Assembly (NCBI GenBank): GCA_963681505.1
Contig: OY811992.1
Span: 2,389,072 to 2,453,071 of the forward strand
Source: Eunapius fragilis
Taxonomy: Eukaryota > Porifera > Demospongiae > Spongillida > Spongillidae
DNA: 64,000 nt
Direction: 5' to 3'
The notes below the pieces were generated by a model. The model saw nothing but the letters and a program-made list of their open reading frames with translations. It did not search any database and was not told the DNA's origin. Of the stretch, positions 1 to 11,430 are shown piece after piece. Numbering within the stretch: the stretch's first letter is position 1; every line of letters starts with the position of its first letter. The position numbers and the translations under genes are program-made.

Positions 1-440
1 AAGCTGAACACAACTCAATGTAGTCACTGTGATTTCTGAAACACCAAGCGCCATCCTAACAGAGGTAACACATAACCTCAAACCACCTGTGATATTCTAA
101 TTAGTGCACACCATGCTAAAAAATCCTGTTCAAAGGACTCACCATGCATCGTCAAGATTTCTGAAGCACCAAGCACTCTCATCCTGGTCATCCTATAACA
201 GAGGCAACACATGACCTCAACCACCTGTGAGATATTCTAATTAGTTAGTGCACACCATGCCTAACAAAATGTCCAGGATTCACTGTGTATCGTCAAGACT
301 TCTGAAGCACCAAGCACTCTTAGGTAACCATCCTGGTCATCCTGTAACAGAGGCAACACTTTACCTCAAACCACTCGTGAGATATTCTAATTAGTGCACA
401 CCATGCCAAAAAAAGCATGTCCAGAGGACTCAGCGTGTGT
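1..440. repeat. Diverged satellite, about three units of roughly 130-145 bp
   Basis: Blocks such as TTCTGAAGCACCAAGCACTC, CATCCTGGTCATCCT, AACAGAGGCAACAC and GATATTCTAATTAG recur in the same order about three times with small indels. The array probably continues off the left edge. No coding potential seen. Confidence 0.75.
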
Positions 441-1032
441 ACTGCCTTCTCAGCGGTGTATACTGCCTTCTCTACAATCCTTCAGTTGTATATTACCTGC
501 TTCTTTGTGTTGTAGCAAAGCGCAGGAACAATTTTACTAGACTACGCCACCTTGCCGTCTAGAAGACGCAACTGTGATGAGCTAGTGCCATGCCAATGGT
601 CGTGCACAATACATGCACACCTACAGGCTGATTCTAACGCTCCTTTATACCAACTTTATATGTCAGTTCAGAACTCATGCGTACATCCATACAGCTGAAG
701 ACCCATGCTACAGATCATAAGGTACTCTGTTCGCTACACTTCCATACATGCCCTCAAGTTTCCACACTACGACATCATCCGTATAGATCTATACAAGCTC
801 ATGGACTGTAACACGTACATATACGCCTCCCATATTCTATCAGAGATAATACCTCTGATTCTACTGGAAGCATATTTTTTCTGTCTAATTCGTTCCTCAA
901 AGGCATTGGGTAAAAGAAACCCCCTTGATGTTATTGCCACTGCATGGCTATCTAACCTTTTAGCTGCATAAATGTGAGAACGTTATAGCACGGTTGTGGC
1001 ACACTAGTGCAGAGCCCCATGCACCCCTCAAG
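441..1032. other. No gene recognised
   Basis: Mixed-composition DNA. An 88-codon open frame at 705-971 has no recognisable domain and no supporting splice or promoter signal, so I treat it as chance. Nothing else seen. Confidence 0.5.
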
Positions 1033-1204
1033 GGGCCGTCCATAAAGTACATCACGCGCAAGGGGGAGGGGGGGGGGGGGGGGGTCTCAGTCAGCGTGAC
1101 AAAGCATACATCAAGTATACCATCAGTATGGGATAATGCATGACGAGGGGGGGGGGGGGGTCCATAATGGTCAGAAAAAGCGTGACGTACTTTATGGACA
1201 GCCT
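1033..1204. mobile_element. Small inverted-repeat (MITE-like) element
   Basis: The left end GGCCGTCCATAAAGTACATC and the right end, which reads GACGTACTTTATGGACAGCC at 1185-1204, are inverted complements with few mismatches. Long G runs lie inside both arms. There is no coding sequence. The right terminus merges into the 50-bp minisatellite, whose unit resembles the flank left of the element (GTGCAGAGCCCCATGCACCC at 1011-1030), so the element seems inserted beside or within a repeat unit. Confidence 0.6.
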
Positions 1205-2470
1205 CCAAAGTGGCCCTCACTGCACTGCATGGTGCAGAGCCCCGTGCACCCCTCTCAAGGTGGCCCTCACTGCACTGCTTGGTGCAGAGCCCCGTGCATC
1301 CCTCTCAAGGTGGCCCTCACTGCACTGCGTGGTGCAGAGCCCCATGCACCCCTCTCAAGGTGGCCCTCACTGCACTGCGTGGTGCAGAGCCACGTGCACC
1401 CCTCTCAAGGTGGCCCTCACTGCACTGCGTGGTGCAGAGCCCCGTGCACCCCTCTCAAGGTGGCCCTCACTGCACTGCGTGGTGCAGAGCCCCGTGCACC
1501 CCTCTCAAGGTGGCCCTCACTGCACTGCATGGTGCAGAGCCCCGTGCACCCCTCTCAAGGTGGCCCTCACTGCACTGCGTGGTGCAGAGCCCCGTGCACC
1601 CCTCTCAAGGTGGCCCTCACTGCACTGCATGGTGCAGAGCCCCGTGCACCCCTCTCAAGGTGGCCCTCACTGCACTGCGTGGTGCAGAGCCCCATGCACC
1701 CCTCTCAAGGTGGCCCTCACTGCACTGCGTGGTGCAGAGCCCCGTGCACCCCTCTCAAGGTGGCCCTCACTGCACTGCATGGTGCAGAGCCCCATGCATC
1801 CCTCTCAAGGTGGCCCTCACTGCACTGCATGGTGCAGAGCCCCGTGCACCCCTCTCAAGGTGGCCCTCACTGCACTGCGTGGTGCAGAGCCCCATGCATC
1901 CCTCTCAAGGTGGCCCTCACTGCACTGCATGGTGCAGAGCCCCATGCACCCCTCTCAAGGTGGCCCTCACTGCACTGCGTGGTGCAGAGCCCCATGCACC
2001 CCTCTCAAGGTGGCCCTCACTGCACTGCGTGGTGCAGAGCCCCATGCACCCCTCTCAAGGTGGCCCTCACTGCACTGCGTGGTGCAGAGCCCCGTGCACC
2101 CCTCTCAAGGTGGCCCTCACTGCACTGCGTGGTGCAGAGCCCCGTGCACCCCTCTCAAGGTGGCCCTCACTGCACTGCGTGGTGCAGAGCCCCGTGCACC
2201 CCTCTCAAGGTGGCCCTCACTGCACTGCGTGGTGCAGAGCCCCGTGCACCCCTCTCAAGGTGGCCCTCACTGCACTGCGTGGTGCAGAGCCCCGTGCACC
2301 CCTCTCAAGGTGGCCCTCACTGCACTGCATGGTGCAGAGCCCCGTGCACCCCTCTCAAGGTGGCCCTCACTGCACTGCATGGTGCAGAGCCCCATGCATC
2401 CCTCTCAAGGTGGCCCTCACTGCACTGCATGGTGCAGAGCCCCATGCACCCCTCTCAAGGTGGCCCTAAT
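1205..2470. repeat. 50-bp minisatellite, about 25 copies
   Basis: A 50-bp unit beginning CACTGCACTGCRTGGTGCAG and ending CTCAAGGTGGCCCT repeats about 25 times with only A/G and C/T substitutions. It is open in all three forward frames, producing artefactual ORFs over 400 codons long that encode one repeating peptide shifted between frames. I do not call these genes. Confidence 0.95.
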
Positions 2471-2690
2471 GCACTGTGTGGTGCAGAGCCCATGAATATG
2501 CAGAGGTGCATTGCTCAAATCAAAAATTGATTCGTCGACGACGCGTTATTTCACCGTGACAAAGACTATTACCAACACGACCACACTTTGCTTTGTCTGG
2601 ATTAGATCAGCTATCTAATGATAAATTAGTTTTAGTCTGCATGATGGATACCATCTCTAGATCTATCAGTTCAAAATTTTAGAAACCGAG

Positions 2691-2700
2691 CTATATAAAA
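2691..2700 (+). promoter_or_regulatory. TATA-like box upstream of CHURC1
   Basis: CTATATAAAA lies 85 nt before the CHURC1 start codon, compatible with a short 5' leader. Inferred from sequence only. Confidence 0.4.
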
Positions 2701-2784
2701 CTTAAGGCCAACCTTGTGTACTCAATAATCACCATCGCAATAAAGTAAAATTTAAAATTAGAATAGAAGATCTTTAATTGGAAT

Positions 2785-5500
2785 ATGTGTATTCGTTGCG
2801 TGAAGGAGAGGCTCCCTGATAGGGTAAGAAGTGCTCTGTACGTTTTGATCGCATAGGTGCATGTTTGTTTTGTTTAGGGTAATACGTGTTTGGAAGCTGG
2901 TTCATACTTGCTGAACTACGCAGGATGCTCCAACTGTAACGCGAAAGGATTCACGAAGGAATCCGAAAAGGTTTCAGAAGTTGAAAATGACGGGAAAGTG
3001 GAACGTATTTCGTACAAACGTTAGTAAAAGTTAAATTGTGCTGGGTTGTTGTGTCCTAAGCACTAAGATATTAGATAAAACTGATGTGGCGAGGGTTAAT
3101 TAAGGACTCAATGCTAGTACCAACAAAAGCCACCAAGTGTGCAAGTTTGTTGTTCGCGAAATTAAATACACACACACACACACACACACAACACCTGCTG
3201 ATGGGCTGCTGTGAAGGGGGAAACGGCGTCAAACAGAATTGGGCATACAATTGAATTACCTCAGTATTGTCACGCGAGGCTTGCTACCCACTTCTTTGGG
3301 CCACTAATCCGAAAGTTTTGAGATGGTCTATATTTGTTGCAACCTGGGTCCCGTTGTGCCGTAACAGTCAATATTACAGTGAAGATTTTTTTAAATGCCA
3401 CCGTTTTCATCCTAGAGTTTTGTACTGCATAAATTAGACCTTGTACATGTATGTCACTGTATCTTCAAGCTACTGAAACTGCAGTCAACGTTAGCTTAGT
3501 ATTCAGATTCAGACCTGCTGATCGCATGTTGTGCTGTGTAAGTGATCACCATTTAAACCAGCCAAGGCGCAGACATGGGGATTGCTGCAAACAGGCTGTA
3601 GGCCACTTGCTGATTCCTCTCCATGCCTCTAGTGCATACATATAGACATGCACGTGTATGTGGACATGGGATTGCTAGGCATGGGTGTGCCTTCCCATCA
3701 GTACACCCATCAACGGACAATAGTTGTATTATTGGTACACCCTATGTATCCCACACAACTCATAAATGCGTTTTTGGTTAATTCGTTTTAACTGGGGTTT
3801 TGTGGGTGATTTCACCGAAATCATAAGGATTCCCTGAGGTGTTATGTTAGTGACCTACTCTACTACCTCTGTGACATTGCATTGAGGTCGCTACCATACA
3901 TATTGCATGAAGCTGGCTAGGTAATAATATAATGTTGTTGCCAAGGGAACCGTTCTGATGGGTCATAATACCTTAGTGTTGCAAAGGGTTCTGATGGATG
4001 GGTTGGGGGGGGGGGGGGGAGTTATAATACCTTGGTGTTGCCAAGGGAACCATTCTGATGGGTTATAATACCAAAGAGATTCTGATGGATGGGTTTGGGG
4101 GGGGGGGGGGGGGGTTACAATACCTTGGTGTTTGTCTAATTTCTAGAAGGGTTTTCTATTTTTGGGTGACAAAATGAAATCACTTTAAAACCACAAATTC
4201 TCGAAACTGTTTGACCCACATAATCCCACAATGGGTGATTGCTACATGTTCATGTGTTCACATGGGTGATTGCTACATGTTCATGTGTTCACATGGGTGA
4301 TTCCTACATGCTCATGTGTTCACATGGGTGCTCATGTGTTCACATGGGTGATTGCTACATGTTCATGTGTTCACATGGGTGATTGCTACATGTTCATGTG
4401 TTCACATGGGTGATTGCTACATGTTCATGTGTTCACATGGGTGATTGCTACATGTTCATGTGTTCACATGGGTGATTGCTACATGTTCATGTGTTCACAT
4501 GGGTGATTCCTACATGTTCATGTGTTCACATGGGTGATTGCTACATGTTCATGTGTTCACATGGGTGATTGCTACATGTTCATGTGTTCACATGGGTGAT
4601 TGCTACATGTTCATGTGTTCACATGGGTGATTGCTACATGTTCATGTGTTCACATGGGTGATTCCTACATGTTCATGTGTTCACATGGGTGATTGCTACA
4701 TGTTCAAGTGTTCACATGGGTGATTGCTACATGTTCATGTGTTCACATGGGTGATTGCTACATGTTCATGTGTTCACATGGGTGATTCCTACATGTTCAT
4801 GTGTTCACATGGGTGATTGCTACATGTTCATGTGTTCACATGGGTGATTGCTACATGTTCATGTGTTCACATGGGTGATTCCTACATGTTCATGTGTTCA
4901 CATGGGTGATTGCTACATGTTCATGTGTTCACATGGGTGATTGCTACATGTTCATGTGTTCACATGGGTGATTGCTACATGTTCATGTGTTCACATGGGT
5001 GATTGCTACATGTTCATGTGTTCACATGGGTGATTGCTACGTGTTCATGTGTTCACATGGGTGATTGCTACATGTTCATGTGTTCACATGGGTGATTCCT
5101 ACATGTTCATGTGTTCACATGGGTGATTCCTACATGTTCATGTGTTCACATGGGTGATTGCTACATGTTCATGTGTTCACATGCTACATGTTCATGTGTT
5201 CACATGGGTGATTGCTAAATGTTCGTGTGTTCAGCTGTACTGCTCAACTCTGTCTACTCACACCCTATAGACACTTGCCAGGAGTGTGGACATGTCATAG
5301 CAACCCATGAATACACATTTGAAGTTGATGATGAGTTCCAGGTATATAATATATTCATTTAAAAATATTTTTAAAAACTTTTCAGTCACTGTACCATTAA
5401 ATGTTTGCAGGAATACACCATGGACTGTAACCTTTGTGGGCACGGGGAAACCCAACAGAGCATATTACCAGATGACCCGAGAGAGAAGCAGCTGTACTGA
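2785..5500 (+). CDS. CHURC1: Churchill zinc-binding protein, 4 exons, 113 aa
   Basis: Exons 2785-2823, 2878-3019, 5271-5341 and 5411-5500 join in perfect phase (342 nt). Churchill is a small zinc-binding protein described as a developmental transcriptional regulator in vertebrates. What is seen: an MCIRC start, then NTCLEAGSYLLNYAGCSNC, HTCQECGHVIATHEYTF and a C-terminal YTMDCNLCGHG...SILPDDPR. The cysteine and histidine pairs match the family order, and the length is close to the vertebrate protein. The start is the only ATG placing the CxxC at the N-terminus. Intron 2 (3020-5270) holds a (CA)n tract, poly-G runs and a 31-bp minisatellite. The gene ends 122 bp from the stop of convergent NR2C2AP. 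No canonical AATAAA was seen in the short 3' gap. Confidence 0.95.
4205..5235. repeat. 31-bp minisatellite in CHURC1 intron 2, about 32 copies
   Basis: The unit is GGGTGATTGCTACATG followed by TTCATGTGTTCACAT. It is nearly homogeneous, with a G/C variant (ATTGCT or ATTCCT) interspersed. The array stops about 36 nt before the exon-3 acceptor at 5271. Two poly-G runs lie upstream near 4006 and 4097. Confidence 0.95.
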
Positions 5501-5622
5501 TGGTGTATACAACAAGCGACAGCAGTGACACATGTGTACTTGTAACACATTATCCAAAATATATAAATAAGTTTTTACCCAATTGATTGTGCTGCTTAAA
5601 ATACTAACTACAAATTTGTGCA

Positions 5623-6015
5623 CTACTCCATACACTCTCCATACAACTGCAAATGATATACGGTAATTCTACCAAACAAATCTGCAGGTTTTTCAAATGA
5701 TATCTTGTACACTTGGTGGTGGTGTTGATCGCTGCAAACTGAGAATACTTGAACAGAAGTAAAAGAAAACGCACAAGTGAATGTACAACTTTGAACACAA
5801 TGCATAAAAGTAAATGGGATGGTGTCTTAAAATAAAGGATATCTGTAAAGAGTTAGTGTCAGCAGGGTAGAACCGTTGAATTTCACTGAGATTGTGTTCT
5901 GAGCTGCCTGCCAGCAGGGTGCATACGCTACCAGAAAACCCTCCCTGGAACCTGATATGCACTTCCTTTACCAGAGCAAGCCTTCCTATGTCAATGATAA
6001 CACACTGCTGCAAGC

Positions 6016-6062
<47 letters not shown>

Positions 6063-6316
6063 GCGTGTGTGTAGTGTGGTTTGTTGTGTGTGCGTGTGTG
6101 TGTGTGCATGTGTGTGTGTGCGTGCGTGTGTGGTGTGTGTAGTGTGGTTTGTTGTGTATGCGTGTGTGTGCAGCACAAAACATGACAGTCAAATGTTCGA
6201 ATGTGTTTATCTAGCGCGCAAACTACCTGGTCTGAATTCCAGCATGTTTCATCGTTGCCATCAAACATATTATTTTTCCCGAACTCTTTTACATTCTTGT
6301 TGAGCACAGAACTCAC
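5623..6316 (-). CDS. NR2C2AP: NR2C2-associated protein, 5' end incomplete
   Basis: Minus-strand exons seen: 6316-6227 (VSSVLNKNVKEFG...ETCWNSDQ), 6016 down to about 5790-5799 (CVIIDIGRLALVKEVHIRF, then QGGFS and RFYPADTNSLQ), and 5731-5623 (VYKISFEKPADLFGRITVYH to the stop). This order and these motifs match NR2C2AP/TRA16, a small F5/8 C-like domain protein reported to bind the nuclear receptor NR2C2. The upstream exon with the initiator ATG was not found; sequence before 6316 reads in frame into a possible acceptor (CCTATAG). The donor after the second exon is ambiguous: GTGTTC (exon end 5799) and GTTGTA (exon end 5790) are both phase-compatible and would give an intron of only about 60 nt. 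Intron 1 (6017-6226) is mostly TG repeats. Confidence 0.85.
6018..6175. repeat. TG-rich microsatellite
   Basis: Long TG runs with GTGC and TAG interruptions fill the intron of NR2C2AP. On the minus strand the CA tract runs directly into the exon acceptor (cacacag, then GGC). Confidence 0.9.
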
Positions 6317-7078
6317 TCTATAGGATTTTGAAAATGACCGAACACCTTCTTATATGACTCCCTTGACCTTACATACTTGATTTTTGTACGCTTATCCGCA
6401 ATACTGATCACGGGTTCATGAAATCTATGTACAAGAAAAAATTTCCAAAAATTTCTGTTAGCACTAATTTAGAGTAAGTGCCCCCAACGAACGTGCCGCT
6501 TGTATGGGCCACATTGATCTGTTATTGTGAGGAGTAGTGAGGTAAGGGATACTAATCACGTATTGTAGTGATTTAGCTAGATATAGTAATCTCACTTGAG
6601 CGGAAAGGGTTGCCGTTTTGTCGTAATGACAGGGAGAGAAAGTGGGCACTTAGTAACCTCCCTTCGGTTGTGTGTCCTCGTTACCAGTTGCGTGCATGTT
6701 GAGGCTGTGTGCGAGAGTGGATGATTATGATCACCCCAATGTCCTGAAGATTTTTCTGTTTATTATTTAAATCGGGCGCCATCCTTTTTGAAACAAAATG
6801 AAATTAGGCCTACCTTTTATCACTTATTACGAACAATGCCATACGAGCAAGAAGCGTTCTGAATATGTACAACAGCTTAACAGAGGCATTCTGCCTGGGA
6901 AAGCCTTTATGTGGTGCGTGCACTAGGCCTATGCATTCGACCGTCGTGGTACAACAGTTTCGGCTTGACAACCTTTCTGAGCTGGCTATGGGATGTAGGG
7001 TACCCGTGTCCCGTGCAGCAACACAATGCAATGCAAATTGTCGCTGCTGTTCTAATGCACACACCAGTCAGTCTTTTA
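6317..7078. other. Intergenic, probable promoter region between NR2C2AP and CRTC
   Basis: The two genes diverge across this stretch. Open frames at 6865 (+) and 7064 (-) overlap each other and carry no recognised domain. The missing NR2C2AP first exon should lie here or slightly upstream on the minus strand. Confidence 0.35.
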
Positions 7079-8200
7079 CGATGCCCTCTCCATCCATGCC
7101 CTCCCTCCCTCTATCCACCCTCTCCTTACCTCCTACATCCCTCCCTCTATCCATCCTCTCCCTTCCACCCTCTCCCTACCTCCCTCTATCCACCCTCTCC
7201 CTACCTCCCTCCCTCTATCCACCTTCTACCTCCCTCCCTCTATCCACCCTCTACCTCCCTCCCTCTATCCACCCTCTACCTCCCTCCCTCTATCCACCCT
7301 CTCCCTACCTCCCTCCCTCTATCCACCCTCTCCCTATCCCCTCCTTCTATTCACCCTCTCCCTATCTCCCTCCCTCTATCCACCCTCTCCCTACCTCCCT
7401 CCCTCTATCCACCTTCTACCTCCCTCCCTCTATCCACCCTCCCTATCCCTCCCTTAATTCACCCTCTCCCTACCTCCCTCCCTCTATCCACCCTCTCCCT
7501 ACCTCCCTCCCTCTATCCACCTCTCCCTACCTCCCTCCCTCTATCCACCTTCTACCTCCCTCCCTCTATCCACCCTCCCTATCCCTCCCTTAATTCACCC
7601 TCTCCCTACCTCCCTCCCTCTATCCACCTCTCTCTACCTCCCTCCCTCTATCCACCCTCTCCCTACCTCCCTTCACACCTCTCTCTTCACACCCTTCTCT
7701 TTCCCTCACTCCGCACCTCTTCTCTCTCCTGTATAGTACAAGTAAATGCAGCAGGGAGAGGAGGGTGAGGAGGGAGGGAGGAGAAAGTGTAGGGGGAGGA
7801 GAGAGCAGAGGGAGGAGAGGTGTGGAGGGAGGAGAGGGTGTAGAGGGAGGTACGGAGGGAGGAGGAAAAGTGGAGGAGGAGAGGTGGGTGTGGAGGGAGG
7901 GAGGAGAGGTAAGGTGTGGAGGGAGGGAGGAGAGGTGGGGAGGGAGTGGAGGGAGTAGTGGTGATGGAGGAAGAGGGAGGGTGTGGAGGGAATGAGTCAG
8001 AAGTAGGAGGGTGGAGAGGGAAGAGGTTGTGATGATTCTTGCATTACTTTCATATGAGCCATGCATCTATCACTATTTTCTTACTCCATCACCTCCGTCA
8101 CCACTGCTCCCTCCATCACCACTATTCCCTCCATCATCACCCCTCCATCACCACTACTCCATCACCACTACTCCATCCCTCCATCACCACTACTGCTGTT
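7079..8200. repeat. Pyrimidine then purine minisatellites
   Basis: At 7079-7690 units like CCCTCCCTCTATCCACCCTC recur. At 7740-8025 the strand bias flips to GGAGGGAGGAGAGG-type purine repeats. At 8085-8195 short CCATCACCACTACTC units follow. The C-rich and G-rich blocks are roughly complementary and could pair. The encoded Pro/Ser/Leu and Gly/Arg/Glu ORFs are compositional artefacts. Confidence 0.9.
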
Positions 8201-8799
8201 CGCTTTCACTATTGCAAACCTGCTATCTTCTAAGGAGTACATTTATGCACATTCAGTGTGTGCAAGGGTGCGCAAGGGTGTACAAGGGTATGCAAGGATG
8301 CAGGCTACATGTACCTGCATAATTTAGACCTTGGGAGCTTCTAAGAACGGGGTTTGGTTGTCTACTGAGAACTGACCATGTGTTTTGTAACAAGTATTGC
8401 ATTTTTGTCTATCAGATTACTTGCCACATAAGGCTTCAATCAGACTGTTGGCATTGATATGGGTCACCAATTGGAGTGACAATGATTAATTGATATCTCT
8501 CTAGTAGTTCTGAGGGGTTTGTTTTGGTACCGCGTGGGCTTCCTTCCCTGGGAGTAGGCCTTGTTTCAAAGGTTGCCTTGTTTGTGTGAGGTCCACAATT
8601 GGTACATGTAGGACGTCTTCAGCAACACCCACAACTTCTATGTCTTTTTTTTTTTTTGTGTTGACTGCCCAACCCTTTTTACTTGTTAAAATGTCTTGAT
8701 CACTGAGGGTGTACAGTTGGTACTATCAACCACTGCCAGTCACTGATGGGGACTCAAAATGCCCCCCTCCTCCCCACCCCACTTATCACCCTGCACAGG

Positions 8800-9385
8800 A
8801 TGTCATCACACAGAGTAAGGAGTCACTCGGCCGACACCAAGAAGGCCAGAGAACCGCGGAGGCTCACTGAGAAGATAGCCATCATGAAGCGTAAGGAACA
8901 CGAGCAATCAGAGGCATTTGAGAAAGCCATGAAGAGTATCATGGAGGTAATCCACCGAGAGGGGAGGGGGGGGGAGGGGGAGTGCCATCATGGAGATAAT
9001 CCACCATACCCCCTGGGGGAGGGGGGAGTGCCATCATGGCAGTAATCCAGCATACCCCTTTGGGGGGAGAGGGTGTGCCATCATGGCAGTAATCCACCAT
9101 ACCCCCTGGGGGAGGGGGGAGAGGGTGTGCCTTGTTTTTGTTGTTCTATTCTCTATTTTTCATTGCTCTCTAATGGCTGCTAAGGTGGGGGGGGGGTGCC
9201 AGAGTGATCTGACATTGCTGTGCCGTAACCATGACTACCAAGTAGCACTTTGGCACTAGAGTGTACCTCCCGTGGTGTGTGTATCCAGTATGTTAACCTG
9301 TGGTGTGTGTGTGTGTGTAGGTCTACTTCCAGTATGGTAACCTGTGGTGTGTGTGTGTAGGTCTACCTCCAGTATGGTAACCTGT

Positions 9386-9437
<52 letters not shown>

Positions 9438-10939
9438 TGTCTGTGTGTGTGTATGTGTGTGTCTGTGTGTGTGTATGTGTGTGTGTGAGTGTGTGTGTGG
9501 GTGTGTGTGTGTATGTGTGTGTGTGAGTGTGTGTGTGGGTGTGTGTGTGTGTGGGTCTACCTCCAGTATGTTAACCTGTGGTGTGTGTGTGTGTGTGTAG
9601 GTCTACCTCCAGTATGGTAACCTGTGGTGTGTGTGTGTAGGTCTACCTCCCGTATGTTAACCTGTGGTGTGTGTGTAGGTCTACCTCCAGAATGTTACCT
9701 GGGCAGTTTACCTGCTAATCACCATGTTCATGCAGGCACATGTTACCCTGTGATACATGAAAATGTATAACCATGAATGGAGGCTGATGTGTGTACATGT
9801 ATATGTTCATGTACATGTACATGTACATGTACATGTACATGTACATGTATATGTTCATGTACACATGTTCATGTACATGTAATGTACACATGTACATGTA
9901 CATGTAATGTACACGCATACTGATGTACATGCATACTGATGTACACATGTACATGTACATGTAATGTACACATGTTCACATGTACTGCATGGCCCAATAC
10001 CTCCTATTACACACAGGGAAAAGGTGGGCTGGGGAGGAGGCAAGCAGTATTACCAGGCACTGGATCCGTCACTTGGTGTACACAGTCACCATGGTCACAT
10101 GGTACCCAGTTACCATGGTCTCTTGGTACACAGTCACCATGGTCACATGGTACCCAGTTACCATGGTCTCTTGGTACACAGTCACCATGGTCACATGGTA
10201 CACAGTCACCATGGTCTCTTGGTGTACACAGTCACCATGGTCACAGTAACCGCATGCATTATCACACAGAATGATGGTACATACTGCTTGTGTTAATTGA
10301 CACACCACACACCATGCCTACTCTAGCACCATTTACCTTCTGTCCCTACAGATGCAGATGGCCAGAGTTCATGGTGGAGGAGGTTCTATGCCATCACTGC
10401 AAGCCATTGACTCCTGTGCTGAGTATCCACCAGCCAGCACAATTGACCTTCAGGCATGTGGTGTAACTGGTGATATGTGGTGTAACTGGTGCTATGTGAT
10501 GTAACTGGTGCTATGTTGTGTAACTGGTGCTATGTGGTGTAACTGGTGATATGTGGTGTAACTGGTGCTATGTGGTGTAGCTGGTGCTGTATGGTGTAAC
10601 TGGTGTAATGTGGTGTAACTGGTGCTATGTGGTGTAATTGGAGCTGCATGTATACTGACCAGTGCTATGCGGTGTAACTGGTGTTATGTGGACTTGCTTC
10701 TCTTGGTACAGTTTGCATGCTCATGGTTCTCATGGTTACACTTATGTCATGTCATTGTTCAGTCCATCTACAGGGACTTTAATGAAGTACAGAGGACCAG
10801 CGCCTGTAGCGATAGGACAACCAGGGTCCACAGTGCAGGCTCCGCCTCCTCCCGTCATGGGGATAACCAATCTCATTCCATATCCATCTCCTATTTGTGT
10901 GAGAGAGAGAGAGTGAGAGAGGGAGGGAGGGTGAGGGAA

Positions 10940-10992
<53 letters not shown>

Positions 10993-11016
10993 GAGGGAAG
11001 GAGAGAGTAAGGGAGG

Positions 11017-11086
<70 letters not shown>

Positions 11087-11381
11087 GAGAGGAGCGGGTT
11101 GGCGATGAGGGGGTGGGCATGAGGGAAAGCACAATTTGTTCATGATTCTTAACACTCTGTTATACTTTGAGCTGGACCCTTACCCAGTAGTTGGAACAAG
11201 GCACCTGCAGTGGAATTCGTAAGCAGAAATTGTGTTAAATATAGTTCATTGACTCCTGGAGACACGAAAGGGGCTACCCCAATGTGAATATAATTTTGTG
11301 GAATATGGGTGTGAAGTGCAGCACTAGTTCATTTATACATGTTATTATATCAATGACCTCATCAAGTGGAGGTGCACAGGA

Positions 11382-11430
<49 letters not shown>

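Noticed and set aside
1136-2530. Three overlapping ORFs of more than 400 codons
   Set aside because: They are the same 50-bp tandem repeat read in three frames; none has promoter, splice or domain support.
4230-5235. CRISPR-like direct repeats
   Set aside because: The repeats are head-to-tail with no spacers, in an animal intron; this is a minisatellite.
6865-7768. Proline/serine-rich ORFs upstream of CRTC
   Set aside because: They are produced by the CCCTCCCTCTATCC minisatellite; several frames are open at once.
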